A stretch of 64,000 bases of DNA from Linnemannia schmuckeri (GCA_029449235.1 JANATG010000013.1:1364001-1428000); one strand, 5' to 3'; shown: positions 22,129-34,550, numbered from the stretch's first letter. Translations and numbers: made by a program. Notes: generated by a model from the sequence alone, not told the origin.

Positions 22129-22389
22129 ATGGCAGAACAAGTCAACATAAATGCGAACAACTTCTACACCACCAATATCATCGCACACACCCAAGCACAC
22201 AGAGCAGTACAAGCAATACAGACCATCAACCTTAATGCCTATTCTTCCTCAGACTTGTCACCACCACCACTCATACTGGATGAATATAACACATATTGGT
22301 GTCTCTCACTACACCTCCCTCCCCTTACTTGGCCTATAGTTCGACTGTCTATCCCCTCTGTCACATGTTCTTTTCTCTCTGTTCAATGA
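22129..22389 (+). CDS. Possible diverged member of the small-protein family
   Basis: An 86-codon frame. The first 45 residues are of ordinary composition and include AHRAVQAIQTINLNAYSSSD, which recalls AVQAQLQALTINADLQDYP in the gene at 6162. The last third is translated CT-rich DNA (Leu/Pro/Ser) and lacks the acidic tail. It may be a truncated or decayed relative, or chance. No TATA box found close upstream. Confidence 0.3.
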   Translation: MAEQVNINANNFYTTNIIAHTQAHRAVQAIQTINLNAYSSSDLSPPPLILDEYNTYWCLSLHLPPLTWPIVRLSIPSVTCSFLSVQ

Positions 22390-22829
22390 TTCAGGCCAGC
22401 ATTCTTTTTGTATTGGTTTCTTTTATTATTTTCGGTTCAGTAAGGAGAGGAGGGTATCGCTTGGGTTCGAAATATTTACAATGTTTGGTTTACGCCACTA
22501 TGCTGTCACTTAGGTTATGGCTGCTCAAAAAAAGAGAGAGCAGCAAAAGGAGAAAAAAAAGAAAAAAAAAAGGGACTCGAAAAAAGCAAGAACCGACAGA
22601 TAACAAAAAACAAAACAAAATGTAAAGTCGAAATGGATAAAATAATGTTTTGGGAGCAGTGACAAGAAAAAGAAAAAAAAAAAGACCACACAACGTAGGC
22701 TCTCTTCCCGTGCCAGGCGTGGCGCACGAATACAATGTCTTTTTGTGTTCATGCTTATGCTTGCTTATTATGTATGTGTGAATGCGTTGCGTATGCACGG
22801 CTTGGGGACACCTTTTTTTTTTGTTATCT

Positions 22830-24257
22830 TCACACTCCATGGGATTGGTACCCATGGTGGGCAAGGTAATGGCGCTCGCGCGCCTCAATCCGCTTAAACG
22901 CCTCAGGACAGGCAGTACACTGGTACGGCCGCACGTTGGAATGGATTCGATGATGTCGTTTCATGTCATACACACGCGCGAACGCCAGGCAACAGTCCGG
23001 ACATGGGTAGGGCTTTTGGCGAAGATGTGTGGTCTGGTGCGACTGCAGGTTGCAAGCCCGTGTGAACAGGCGGCCGCATTCTTCACATTGGTGCAGTTTC
23101 CCCGGTGGTTTAGCAGTTGCGTTCGCGTTTGTTTTGTTGACTTTGTTGGACTTGACGGGGTTTGGGCACTTTGGGTGCTTAGGGACCGGGGCGGACTTGG
23201 GAGTAGCAGCAGTAATGGGTGCATGACGTTTGTTGGTTGTTGTTGTCTTCCTGCGGTAGGTCGGTGCTTTTGTGGGGGAGGAAGGAAAAGACGGACCCTC
23301 TGCTTTCACCTCTTCGTCTTCCTCATCGGAGGACGTGCCCTGACTGCTGGCGGAATCGTCAACCTCGGTAAAAGGAGACGTCATGAGTGATGGCGGAGGA
23401 GGGGAAAATGAAGGGTCGCTAAGAAAGTGAGGGGACTCACTCGCTGACAGCTCACGGTGCTGGTACTGGTGAAGGTGGTGGGTATAGTGCAGAGTGTGAG
23501 GGTAGTAGTGTTGCTGCTGCTGTTGCTGTTGTGAGTGTGGTTGGAGTTGGTTTTGGGGAGTGGTGGTATTAAGGGAGTTGTTGAAGAGTGCTCTGACCGC
23601 AGCCTCGTGAGATTGAGGCGCCCACATAGGTGGTGGAGGACTACCAAGGCCTGGATAGGGCGGTGGCTGTTGCTGGTCTGCGGGAACGAATTGTGGGTCT
23701 TGAAAGGACTGCAGCGTCGCGGCGGGGTAAGGAGTGTCGAAGGTACCATAGTAGGTGCCCTGCACCGTCTCATCCATCGTTGTTGTTGTTGTTATTCCTG
23801 GTGGCGTTGCTGCTACTGCGGCAACTGACGTGGTAGTGGTGGCGATATACATGGGTGTCTCGAAGCTGCTAGGTCCGAGGGCAGCATGGATATGAATAGG
23901 GTTCATGACCTGCTGGTTTGAGCTTGGGGGGTAGACCAGTGCTCTTGCAAAGGAGAGCGCGGCAAGGTCGGCTTCGATGGGGAGATTCATGTAGTGAGAC
24001 AAGGACTCGTTTATAGGATGTTCTTCACTCGCTTTGGGAGAGGTAAGTGTACTGTTGCAGTATGGGAGAGGTGCTTGTTGAGGAGCGTTGTTGGTGCTAG
24101 TGATGGTGGTGATGTCGTTGGTGTTGTTATTGCTGTAATAGAAGAGATGGTGGTTGAGAGTTGAGTGTCCCTTCTTGGTGTCAAAAGAGGAAAGGTCTGC
24201 AGCAGCTGGATCGTTTTCGTATATGGGGCGGTAGTTGCGTGAACCAGGCTTGTTCAT
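22830..24257 (-). CDS. C2H2 zinc-finger transcription factor
   Basis: A 475-residue intronless protein. A long disordered N-terminal part (Asn/Thr/Gln/His/Pro-rich, with a Gln/His run) and an acidic Ser/Asp/Glu segment (SSDEEDEEVKAE) precede a basic linker and three C-terminal C2H2 fingers. These are CEEC...HQTTH (about 391-411), CPDC...HHRIH (419-439) and CTAC...HYLAHH (447-468), joined by short TGEKP-like linkers. This is the layout of a sequence-specific nuclear regulator; target unknown. Start chosen at 24257 (MNKPGS); an in-frame ATG at 24317 would add 20 hydrophobic residues and is less likely. The finger region is the conserved part. Confidence 0.85.
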   Translation of the reverse strand: MNKPGSRNYRPIYENDPAAADLSSFDTKKGHSTLNHHLFYYSNNNTNDITTITSTNNAPQQAPLPYCNSTLTSPKASEEHPINESLSHYMNLPIEADLAALSFARALVYPPSSNQQVMNPIHIHAALGPSSFETPMYIATTTTSVAAVAATPPGITTTTTMDETVQGTYYGTFDTPYPAATLQSFQDPQFVPADQQQPPPYPGLGSPPPPMWAPQSHEAAVRALFNNSLNTTTPQNQLQPHSQQQQQQQHYYPHTLHYTHHLHQYQHRELSASESPHFLSDPSFSPPPPSLMTSPFTEVDDSASSQGTSSDEEDEEVKAEGPSFPSSPTKAPTYRRKTTTTNKRHAPITAATPKSAPVPKHPKCPNPVKSNKVNKTNANATAKPPGKLHQCEECGRLFTRACNLQSHQTTHLRQKPYPCPDCCLAFARVYDMKRHHRIHSNVRPYQCTACPEAFKRIEARERHYLAHHGYQSHGV

Positions 24258-26730
24258 AATATTGGATAGCGCAGAAGAAAGGGTGAAAAAAGAACGAAGG
24301 GAGAAAAGAGGTGGCAAAGGGCGAAGTAATAAAAAAGAAAAGCGGAAAGGTTCAAGAAGAAGAGAGAGGAGTGGTGGCTGTGTGTGCGTGCTGTGCTTCA
24401 GTTCGAATTTGCGGTTCTTTTTTTTTGCAACACGCAGAGGAGGGGATGAAGGTCAAAGAGGAAGGGGAATAGTACTAGGTGAGATGAAGAATGGGATAAG
24501 ACAACAGAAAGAAGAGAAAAGGGTTTTAAAGATGTGAGTGGAGTGGAGATGGTCAGATAGAAAAAGGGAGAGAGGTAGGAGTGAAGACTGAAGAAGGTGA
24601 AGGGAAGAAAAGAGAAGAAAATGACAAAAGTGTGAGCGAGAAGGCTGGTAGATAAGGATAAAAAAAAAAGAGAAGTAATAGCGAGAGAGGAAGTAGCGGA
24701 AGAAGGTACAAGATCAACTTTGAGTATGGTGGAGAAGGGAGGAAAGAGAAGGTCAATGGATTTGTTGCAATGTCTGTAAACAATCATTACGCAGTAAGAA
24801 AACGGCGAAGGCATTACTCTGTTCAATAAAGAAGGAGGGAAAGAAAAAAAGAACCCCCAAAAAATTGACAGTCGGCGGGAGGAGTAGATGGAAGAGAGGG
24901 AAATGGGAGTGAGTGATTAAGAGTGAGAGAAAGAAACACAGCATTTGAACCCTTTAGCAAGCGAATAAATACTCGCTATGGCAAAGCGACAGGGCCAATA
25001 TCAGAAATAATAATACCACACATAAACTGGCAAAAGTGGCAGTGCCATTGCAAAAAACCTGATTCTTCTAACTGCTTGTTACCCTTTGTGCGCTTTCTAC
25101 ACCAGTGTAGTTTTTTATTTTATTTTATTTTATTTTTTCTTTTTCATCTTGTTTGTTTGTATGTTGTTATGTTTGTGTTCTGTTGTTTGTTGTGTTTTCG
25201 TCGATTGCTTTCTTATTTTCTTTTTTGTTCCTTTTCTCTCGTTTTTTTTTCATCTTTCTTCGTTCCCTGTTACTCTCTCCCACTAAGCACCGTTTCTCCT
25301 ATCACTTCGGCATGGTAAAGCAGAAGAAATAACTAACGATCGGAAGGGCTGTGAAGAGGAAAAAAGGACACAAAAACATGCAAAACTTAAAAGAGGACAA
25401 CGAAAACAACACCTGATGGTACGTGTACTTTTTTCTTATAACTTTGCGCTTATAGGATCACAAGGAAAAAAAACGTTTCTTAGTGATCCTGGCTCTTTCT
25501 TATTATTCCTCCTCACGGTCACGGTTTTTAGAAGAGGAAAGAAGGGAGAACTTCTGATTAGTTTTTGTGTTTTTGTGTTCTGCTTGCGGCTTGAGAAGGG
25601 ACCGATCATGCATTGAGTTTGCACTTACTTGTACTTCTTTTCTTCTCGTTCTGTCTCGGGTACTTCCCTTTGACAAAACAAAAAAAAAATTAACGTTCAG
25701 TGGACTAAAAAGGTAGAAATACATGGGAGAAAGATAAAAAACAACAACCTTGCTGGATGGCGGGCGTAGGGGCGGTGCTTTTCCATTGGTGGTCCGTTTC
25801 CGATGTGAGGTGTCTGTTTTTCTCCTCTTTCTCGTTCTTTTCCTTCTCTCCTATTCATTATTTTTGAGATGGGCATGGTTCATCAACAACATCAAAACAA
25901 CAACAACAAAAAATGCACGCACACACGCAGGCGCCCAACCATAAAGAGAGAAAAATACAAAGCTAATTTAAACCATCCGTGAAATACATACACAAAAAAA
26001 GTTTCTGACTCCAAGGAAAGAGAGGAAGATCGAATCCTAAGGCCATCAGACAATGAAGATATTGTTGTTGCTAGATGACTCCTCTCAATTTGCCAACAAA
26101 AAAAATCTGTTAAAATAAACAGCAACAACGGCAATAACAACAACAAAGAGTATTGGCTATGGAGGGGTTAATAATTACACAGCCTTTTTCCTCCTAGAAT
26201 TAATTGTAGGATAGGATAACAAAAGGTGGTATTCAACAACGAGAAAAATAGACGAGAAAAGAGAAAGAAGAGAAAGAGTGGCCCGTGGTTATATCTCCCT
26301 TTCTTCACTGTGTAAAACAAAGACCTGATGATGCGATCGCTTTTTATTCAGCAAGACATCATTTTTTATGTACTCTTTGTGTCATCTTCTGCCTTATGTT
26401 TCTGCTCCTGCTCCTGCTCCTGCTGCTGCTGCACTTGCGTGCTCTTGTTTGCTTGGACTCAATAAAGTTTTCTTGATTCTGCTTTTTTCTGCTAAACCTT
26501 AGTAACTTTTTTACGGCGGACTAAACGAGATGGCCATCATTCACACACCCGTACACTAAACCAAGAAGAAAGACAAAAAAAGCAAGAGAGCGGAGTAAAA
26601 GAATCGAGTAATTGACATAAAAAAAAGGAGAAACAAAAGGTAAACAACGAATAGGCTGGAGTCTCTACACACACTCTCTTCCCTCTCGTCCTCTTCTCGG
26701 CTCAATTGTCACATTCACTTTTTTGTTGTG

Positions 26731-26766
<36 letters not shown>

Positions 26767-28917
26767 GTTCTTTACTCTTTCTATCTCGCGCGGTCTCTCT
26801 ATCTTCTTCTCTTTCCGAATCAATTGGCAATTAGTATCTCCTTTGAGACGAAACGATCCAGTTATCGATCGGGGGTCAGGGGCTAGACAATCAACCGTTG
26901 CCATGGTTCTTATCCCTTAATCTCTTTAGTTCCAGGTCATTCAAATATACACTTTAATAAGCATTACAGCATCTTTCTATCCAGAATAGGGGTATCGCCG
27001 CTTTTCCTCATTCTTGTTATGATCAACTCATTCCATCCCTTCTTCAGATACAGACCCTGTTTTGTTTTTTTCCGTTGTTTTTTTTCTTTGCTTTTAACCT
27101 TTTTCCTTCTCTACCATTTCCTATATCTCTCACTCGCTCAATTGACTCTGTACATCCTCGTAAAACAAAAAAAAATATTAAGCGCCTTTGTCTGCCCGTC
27201 TGTTCCCTCGTCGTCCGACCTTTCCTCCCATCCAAAGTGATTCACAGACTATGACAATCAAAACATTGTTGCACACCCTCGCTCTCTCTCACTCCCACCT
27301 GCTCAGATGCTCACTCACATACCATATACACACATGATCCTTCTATCTGTCAAGCAGGGCTTATCCTATTGTTTCTTTTTTGTCTATACTACCTCTGAAC
27401 AATATCTTCCTCTCATTGTTATTGTTGACTTGCTCACTGATCCCCTTCTGATGGATAGATTCGAGGGTTACATTCAACATAGGAAAAGCAGACAAGTTAT
27501 TAGCTATTGCTTCCATCACACTCCTCTCCTCGGAGTTCCCTCTCTCTCTTTGACCCTTCCTTCTATCCCTCTCTTCTCATCTTGCCATGTTTGTGGAGAT
27601 GAATCAATTTCGATACACATGTGTACTCGTTGTCCAAAGGCAATTACAGCTATCCATCGAATAACAGCCCGGTTCTCCGTCCTTCACCTCCTATCCTCTA
27701 ATTTTTCCTTTACGCTCTTCTCGCTCCTCTCTCTCGTCTATACTATTCTTTCACTCCTCATATCCCATACCACATGCGCTCATACTCTCATATTCTCGCT
27801 CGTTTTGCTCCCGCGACACTCGTTTTTCCTGGACTTTTCTTCCTTCCCAGCTCCTCCTCCTTATTCCGTTTCACACCTCTCAATTTCAACTCCTGATTTT
27901 CCTACAGAGCAATAAATTAGCACAGAACACAAAAGCACAAAGAATGTCGCCACAAACATGTAGCATGAGGGGTATCGGGCATGGTTTTAGGTATGGACCC
28001 TAACAACCACATATGCCCTGTTTGATCGTTATACTACCTTGCTTCTCTTCCCTTTACTTCCTCTGTACCGTACTTACAACAAGGCTATCGTCCCATAGCT
28101 ATTGAGCGAGAAGGCCTAGACCCCCTCTTCGTTTCCTCCCATACCTTACTCCTGAGTAGAAGAAAAGAAGTGAGGATGGACGCATTACTGCGTGGAGGAA
28201 GAGTCGATGAAAAGGGGAGCATGCAGATAATTATTTCCGCACTTGTACTTCCATATACCGAAACTGTGATTTTTTTCCCATTCCACCCGTACGCCTCCTT
28301 TTTTTGCACTTACATGCATCCAGAAAAAATAATAACTCGCAATTGGAAAAAGAGATTTCCATCGCGTCAAACACGAAAAAAGACATATCATACACGGTAC
28401 ACGCAAGGCAGGAAATGAGGACAAACAATCGGAAGTAGTAGACAACAACAACAACAGCACACGCAACACACACAAGCACATTTTGGCACACACATACATG
28501 CAAATCTATCATCCTTTTATCTTCTCCTCATCCCTCTTCTCTTCCTCTTGCCTTCCCCTGCCTTCCTCTTCTTCCTCCTTGATCCATCCGATTGATCTTG
28601 GCGTACACAAACGATACCGGAGCTGCCGTTTGCTTGACACATGCTACTCTTCGTGTCTCTCACTCACTCGCACGCTGACTCGTTTGCGTGTGTCTCTTTG
28701 TTGTGAAAGGTACATATGGTCATCTTGCGTACTTCGTCCTACATGATCTTCGCGGCCTGGGATAAAAATGCGGTACTTGCTATTCCCACTTCTTTCTTCC
28801 TCTTTTTTCTCTCTTTATTTTTTGGGTTTACAACTGTCACACCATTTATTTTGACGCTCCACCCTACTCTCACGACACAACCTACCTCCTTTTTTCACTA
28901 CAAAAAACGAACAAAAC
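24258..28917. other. Long low-complexity intergenic region
   Basis: GA-rich leader of the zinc-finger gene, then CT-rich and AT-rich DNA. A TTTTA pentanucleotide repeat lies at about 25112-25136, a T31 homopolymer at 26732-26762, and CTGCTC repeats near 26403-26430. Open frames such as 27307-27915 are Ser/Leu/Phe-rich products of pyrimidine tracts. No gene supported. Confidence 0.5.
26732..26762. repeat. Poly(T) tract, 31 nt
   Basis: Uninterrupted T run; no adjoining retroelement sequence or target-site duplication recognised. Confidence 0.85.
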
Positions 28918-29394
28918 ATGTGCTCCGCTCGCAACCCCCGTTTCAACCCAACCTTCATCCCAATCCAGGCCGGCGGCGGTGGCGGCCCCTTCCTGTCCCC
29001 AACCATCAATTATACCGAAAACCCTCTCTCTGACGAAATCCAGAAGACCGATGACGCAAGGAACCTGAACATGGACGTCGACGATAACATGCATCCGCAT
29101 CATGGTCCACAGTATGTCCTGGACGCTGGTGATGCTGCTGGTGATGCCGTTGACGATGCCGTTGATGATGCCGTTGATGATGCCGTTGATGATGCCGTTG
29201 ATGATGCCGTTGATGATGCCGTTGATGATGCCGTTGATGATGCCGCCGGTGACGTCGCAGATGACGATGGCTTCTCCTCGTCCTCTTCGATCACCCCTGA
29301 TCAAGGCGGTAACGTGAAGGATGGTGGCGCGGATGTTGAGATGGAGGAAGTGGGAAGAGAGGAACAAGAAGAGGCCCACAGATCTTTGGATTGA
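28918..29394 (+). CDS. Acidic VDDA-repeat protein
   Basis: A 158-residue single-exon protein of unknown function. The N-terminal part (PRFNPTFIPIQ, a Gly5 run, then SPTINYTENPLSDE) is followed by eight VDDA tetrapeptides encoded by a 12-nt tandem repeat, a Ser-rich stretch and a Glu-rich C-terminus. PTINYTENPLSDE resembles VTIITYTEDLIAE of the small gene at 2695, so it may be a distant family member. The ATG follows an A/C-rich leader; upstream there is only GATAAAAA, not a clean TATA box. No signal peptide or membrane segment. Likely disordered. Confidence 0.65.
   Translation: MCSARNPRFNPTFIPIQAGGGGGPFLSPTINYTENPLSDEIQKTDDARNLNMDVDDNMHPHHGPQYVLDAGDAAGDAVDDAVDDAVDDAVDDAVDDAVDDAVDDAVDDAAGDVADDDGFSSSSSITPDQGGNVKDGGADVEMEEVGREEQEEAHRSLD
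29149..29244 (+). repeat. 12-nt coding minisatellite (VDDA)
   Basis: Seven perfect copies of a 12-nt unit from 29161, plus one variant copy at 29149. Frame-neutral, so length variation between strains is expected. Confidence 0.9.
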
Positions 29395-32300
29395 CTGTGT
29401 TGGGACTAGTGTCATCTCACAGCATCCCAGCGTCACAGGGCATGTAGGAGGGAGAGTGCCATCTCGAGGAGTGGTATTTTCTCATCGATTGTTCATTTCC
29501 CTCAACCTTACCCCTCGACCCAGGAGAGGAATATTGTCCTTGAAGGGTGAGCAGAGTCCCTTTATACTCCTCTCCACCTCCGTTCCCTTCGACCCATGTC
29601 GACCCCATCGTTTGAGATCTGCATTTCCGTCTGAGCGCGCGAGCGCAAGAGGGAGATCGTTTGTACTGTGCGTCTAGTCGTGTCGGAGTCGAGTGAAAAA
29701 CTCAATTCCTGATAAAGGCACGACAAATGCTGACAAACACAGAAAGGGGATGACGGGGGGGAAAGGGGACATCTGGGAGGAATAAATGAGCAAGGCGGAG
29801 ACTGGAATTGCCGACCGTGAGATTCGAATGCACACAGCAATTAGGTATCGCCCCCTTTCCTTGCCCTGTATTCTTTCCCTTCAAATGGAAATGTCCCGTT
29901 TCCTGCGTATCCCTCGTTTTACTGTAGCATGCCGTTTTCGTCGTCTACTCCATGCTCCCGAACCGTTGGGACATCAATCTTTTCCTATTCTTTCACTCAC
30001 TTTATATCTTTTCTCACCTTGTTTATTTTCCTTTACTCCCCCTCTTCCTATTACTTTTCCGCTCATATTTTTGTTATCAGAGTGTGGCATGTACTAAAAG
30101 ACAAATATTGCTTTCCTCAATAAACTGTCCTAGTTAACACGCTTATTTTATTATTATAGTTTTTTACTTTGCTTTTGTTGTCTGACACTAACCATCATCC
30201 AACAAACTTGCCGATGGCCAAGCCCACTTGCGCTATTTTCTTTTATATTTGTCTGTTTTGTCTTGTTTTTTACTATTGTTGAACAAAAGATGAACAACCC
30301 CTCATGGCACAATAAACAAAACACCTGATTAACCATGCTCAAATTGACAAAGATGTGCAGTGCAAATGTGTGTTTTGAGCGAGCTGTCGATTTAGATCGA
30401 GCTTGGCCAGCGGTAAAAACAGAAAGCAACGTTGTTATTAGTAGTTAGTTGCTGCATTGTCATTGTCTTGTCGTCCATTGTTGATGTTGTTCGTTGTTGA
30501 TATTGACGTTGATGTTGTTTTCTTTTACCCCTATTATTTTCTCCTTTTCATGCAACGTCCCTGGTATCAACACAAAACCCTCGGTGTTCTCTTTATCGCA
30601 ATCTCTCTCTGTTTCTCTCTCCACTGAATTGACCCACGTCTCCACTTCCGAACAAGCTAAAGAAACGAATGACACGAGATTGATAGCCTTTTCACCATCT
30701 CTCTCTTTTTCTTTCTTTCTTTCTCTCTATCTCTCTGTCCTCTCCTTGCCTTGGTTGAGACCTTTGTGCGAGTTATCATGACTTGTCGCGTAACTTTTCT
30801 CCTTCCTTTTGCCTTCCTTTTTTTGTTTGCTTTTCCTGGTAAGCATCGTTGGTCATTTTTGCTGGTGTCCTTTCGATCACTGAATAGATATTTGCTTTAG
30901 ACACGTATATATTACAATTGCGCAGCGCGCATAGCATCTCGTGCTTTTCCACCCTCGACACGTCTTGACAAGCTCCAATGTTAGCATCACGCTTCGCAAA
31001 TCAACTCCATCCCCGCCATTGCGCATATCGTGCATATCGCGCTTGTTTGTTTTCTTGTGGTAACCATTCATCAATGTTCTGTTTGCTGAATAGACCTTCT
31101 AGAAAATAAAAATAATTGTTCACGGAAAAACATGGCCAGTGTTGTGTACCCACGACAGGATAGTCAGAAATCATGGGAAGATGAGCTAGTGCGCGAACAG
31201 ACAGGGTTCCATATGCTTTATTTTTTTTGAATCTTCCTTCCTTTTTTCCTCCCTCTTTTCTCTCTTTCTCTCATTCTATATGCGCCGAAGGGGGAAGGGG
31301 AGGGTGAAAGAGACAGCCATTTCTTGTTTGTCAGCGAATATACGAGAGGGGTTTTCAACCTCTCTCGAACGTTTTCTATCAGGACAACCTCTGGTAATGC
31401 TGAAAATAAAGGGGGTTGATATGGGATAGGAAACGAACAAACGAATAGAAAAAGATCGATGGGGATGACGATGACGATGATGGATTTACAACCGTGCATG
31501 ACACTAAAGAGGTTGAGAAACGAACAAATTTGCATAACAACGAAAATCAGGGGTGTGTGTGTGTGAAGGGAGGAGATAGAGACAGACAGGGGTCGAAAAG
31601 CGTGAGTGGTATATAGGATGGTGACTGGTCCAACAGGTTGATGTAGATAGGAGGGGTATTAGTGGGGTTTATGCATGCAAGTTTTAGCCACTCTCATCAG
31701 GTCTGCCATGCACAGGCGAAACCAGCAATTGACCTTGTGTACATACAAAGCATAGTCATGGACAAAAACGATGCAAAGCAAAACGTCTCATTGGTCTAAA
31801 GGAAAGGAGGGGTGGGAAGGAGGAGGTTTGTCCATTGCCACCATTTTTCTTTTGATGGGAGTACAAGCGAAACAAAATATAGGTAGCATTAAGGTTGAAT
31901 GCATGCCTGTCAAATGTTGCCTTTCTTTTTGCGCCTACATTTCTTTTTCTCTGTCTCTCTTTTTTGCGATATGCATGATGATGGGTTAGAGGATGGGCTG
32001 TCTCCTCTCTTTCCCCTATTTCCTCACTCTCCCTTCCTCTTACCCAATATGCAAACTAATTCAAAGGCGAATAGATGTAAACAACAACAACGAAGAGCGG
32101 ATCAACAATGTGAGACCAGTGGAGGACAAGGAGAAAAGAGGGGAAGTAGGCGGGGACATGGTAGTTGTTGCGCTAGGATGCGAATCTACGAGCACACTAG
32201 AGTACAAGCGCGTTTGATCAGTTTATTTCCGTTCTCTTGTTCTTGTTGTTCATGGTTTTGCTGGGGGGATGGGGTTGAGAAAATCCAGAAAACAAAGAGA

Positions 32301-33193
32301 GGTATTGGAAAGTAGGTGAAATTGAAACGGTCGCCTGACCGTGGAGAAGGAATGAGTGACTTGAGCCTTAATTTTCCTCCTCTACTTCTCTAAGGCAAAA
32401 TGGCTTTTTTATTCTTCTCTCTTCTGCCAAATGATACATACCGTACCTGAAAAGAGGAATAAGGCTCGCCTTCTTCGTCCCTCGACAGCGAAAGTAATCG
32501 ATTTCCCCGCATTTTGTGTTGCTTTCTTTTCTTTTTCTTTTCTCACAGTTGAGAGCTATTCGTGACTGTCAATTGCGGCCAATTCGTCTTTTGAACACTG
32601 ACAAAGTCCACCGACAACTGAAACATGCACACTTGAATGCAACGTATGCAGACGCAATTAGAAGCGTGCCCATGGGTGAGTGTCGTTGGTCTTTGTTTAT
32701 GTGTACAGCCCATGGGATGCACATTGAGGTTGAAAGGAAAAGATATGTGGAGTAGAAGAGAGAAGCAGGCACATTCAGGAACCAGCCCCGCATTTCTTAA
32801 AAGTGGGTCGTCACCTCCGAAATGATAATTTTCGAATTTGTCCGTGATATTCTTCCGTATCTTCCGGTTTCCTTCCCGGTGTCCCCGCCTCGTCCGGAGC
32901 CCCACTTTTTTTTTTTTTTCTTCTACCTCCTTCCTCTCCTTCCCTTCCCTTCTTTTCCCTTCCTTCCCTTCCGTCGTGCCCATCTCCTCTGAATATTCCC
33001 TTTGCTCATAACCCACTCCATCCTATCTCCGTGTGCAATTAACGGCTCCCCACAATTGCACGATCGATAATTGACCACACCCAAAAATCTTTTAAAAGAG
33101 AACTCTTCTCCCATCTTTTTTTTGTTCTTCATTCGATACCCATCTCCTCACTTCGCTCCACTCCTCCACTCCCAATACCAACAATCAGTAAAG
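29395..33193. other. Intergenic, CT-rich, with one possible orphan exon
   Basis: No gene supported. At about 32552-32674 a plus-strand stretch of ordinary composition sits between a good 3' splice site (pyrimidine tract, CACAG) and a good 5' splice site (G/GTGAGT), see findings. The last 300 bp form the pyrimidine-rich leader of the urate oxidase gene. Confidence 0.4.
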
Positions 33194-34144
33194 ATGACTG
33201 CCACTACCAACGTTTTCCTTGACAAGCAGGAGTACGGAAAGGACAAGGTTCGTCTCCTCAAAGTTCACAAGGATACCAAGATTCACCGAGTCGACGACCT
33301 CACCATCCGCTGCCTCCTCTCCGGCCCCGCCTTCACCACTTCCTACACCGAGGCCTCCAACAAGCGTGTCGTCGCCACCGACTCTATCAAGAACACCTGC
33401 TACATTCTCGCCAAGTCCTCCAAGGTCGTCGACACTTTGGAACTCTTCGCCGGTGAGCTCGCCAACCACTTCTTGAACACCTACGATTGGGTCGAGGGCG
33501 CTCACGTCACCATCATCCGCCACCGCTGGGCCCGTATGAACATCGACGGCAAGCCCCACAACCACTCCTTCTGGCGCGATGGTGAGGAGACCCGTCAGAC
33601 TGACTTGTTCGTCAAGCGTGGCCCCAACGGCCTCCGCACCGTCGTCGCCTTGAAGTCTGCCATCGCCGGCCTCCTCGTCCTCAAGACCACTGGCTCCTCA
33701 TTCGAAGACTTTGTCCGTGATGAGTACACCACCCTCCCCGAGACCAAGGACCGCATCCTCTCCACCTGCGTCGATTCCACCTGGGAGTTCCACGTCCCCG
33801 CCGTCAAGACCGAGCACTTTGCTGCCCACCTCGCCCAGATCCCCTTCAACAACATCTACGATTCCGTCCGTGATGTCACCTGCAAGACCTTTGCCGAGGA
33901 CGAGTCCGCCTCGGTCCAGGCTACTCTTTACAAGATGGCTGCCCAGTCGATCCAGAACTGGAAGTGGTTGGACCGTGTCTCGTATGCCCTCCCCAACAGA
34001 CACTTCTTTGCTGTTGACTTGAGCTACTTCCGTGGCACCAAGAACTTGCAGGAGCATGCTGATGTCTACCAGCCCCTCGCTGATCCCTCCGGTCTTATCA
34101 CCGCCACTGTCGCTCGTGCCCCCGGTTCCCATGCCCGCCTTTAA
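33194..34144 (+). CDS. UOX: Urate oxidase (uricase)
   Basis: A 316-residue intronless uricase, the family's normal length. It oxidises urate with O2 to 5-hydroxyisourate in purine breakdown, normally in peroxisomes. Expected residues are present: the Lys of YGKDKVRLLKV, the Thr-Asp of VVATDSIKNT, the Phe/Arg region SSFEDFVRDEYTTL, the Gln of SVQATLYKMA, and the His of LPNRHFFAVDL that completes the Lys-Thr-His relay. The protein ends SHARL; the final ARL fits the peroxisomal PTS1 pattern. Codons strongly favour C-ending forms, unlike the neighbours, suggesting high expression. Start at 33194 (MTATTN) follows a pyrimidine-rich leader and an AAAG context; upstream in-frame ATGs would add non-conserved sequence. 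AATAAA lies at 34289. Convergent with the COQ11-like gene. Confidence 0.96.
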   Translation: MTATTNVFLDKQEYGKDKVRLLKVHKDTKIHRVDDLTIRCLLSGPAFTTSYTEASNKRVVATDSIKNTCYILAKSSKVVDTLELFAGELANHFLNTYDWVEGAHVTIIRHRWARMNIDGKPHNHSFWRDGEETRQTDLFVKRGPNGLRTVVALKSAIAGLLVLKTTGSSFEDFVRDEYTTLPETKDRILSTCVDSTWEFHVPAVKTEHFAAHLAQIPFNNIYDSVRDVTCKTFAEDESASVQATLYKMAAQSIQNWKWLDRVSYALPNRHFFAVDLSYFRGTKNLQEHADVYQPLADPSGLITATVARAPGSHARL

Positions 34145-34550
34145 AGTGCTTTCATGGCTAGTCCATCGCACTGCATTCTAACAACAACAACAACAACATA
34201 CACTTAGCACTATGGTTGGAAATTCGTAGATCTCATGCTGGTTCTTCATGGTCTATGGTTTCCAGCGTCCCTTGCATATATTACCCAAAATAAACCTTTT
34301 GTAAATACCCTAAAAAAATTATTACTTGATGCTGTGCCAATGTTGTTTTGGAAAACACAGTAAATCTGATCTATTTGTGCAACCATAACAAAAAACGAAA
34401 AACAAGATGACGATGAAGGAGAAACGAAAAACAACATCGACAACAACAACAACAACAACAACAATAATAACAACAATGATAACAATCATTGCAAGTCCGA
34501 GTATATTTGCTTCGTAAAATATGCAAAAGGATGCGATGCGGTTTTATATT
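34145..34550. other. Convergent 3' intergenic region
   Basis: Shared 3' flank of the uricase and COQ11-like genes, with AAC trinucleotide runs near 34182 and 34440 and AATAAA at 34289-34294. No gene. Confidence 0.6.

Noticed and set aside
26732..26762. Poly(T) run as the tail of a retrotransposon
   Set aside because: No reverse transcriptase-like frame or target-site duplication recognised nearby; homopolymers are common throughout the window.
27307..27915. Plus-strand frame of 202 codons
   Set aside because: Ser/Leu/Phe-rich translation of pyrimidine-rich DNA; no domain, promoter or leader features.
33698..34171. Minus-strand frame opposite the uricase gene
   Set aside because: Shadow of a C-ending-codon gene; the sense product is unmistakably uricase.
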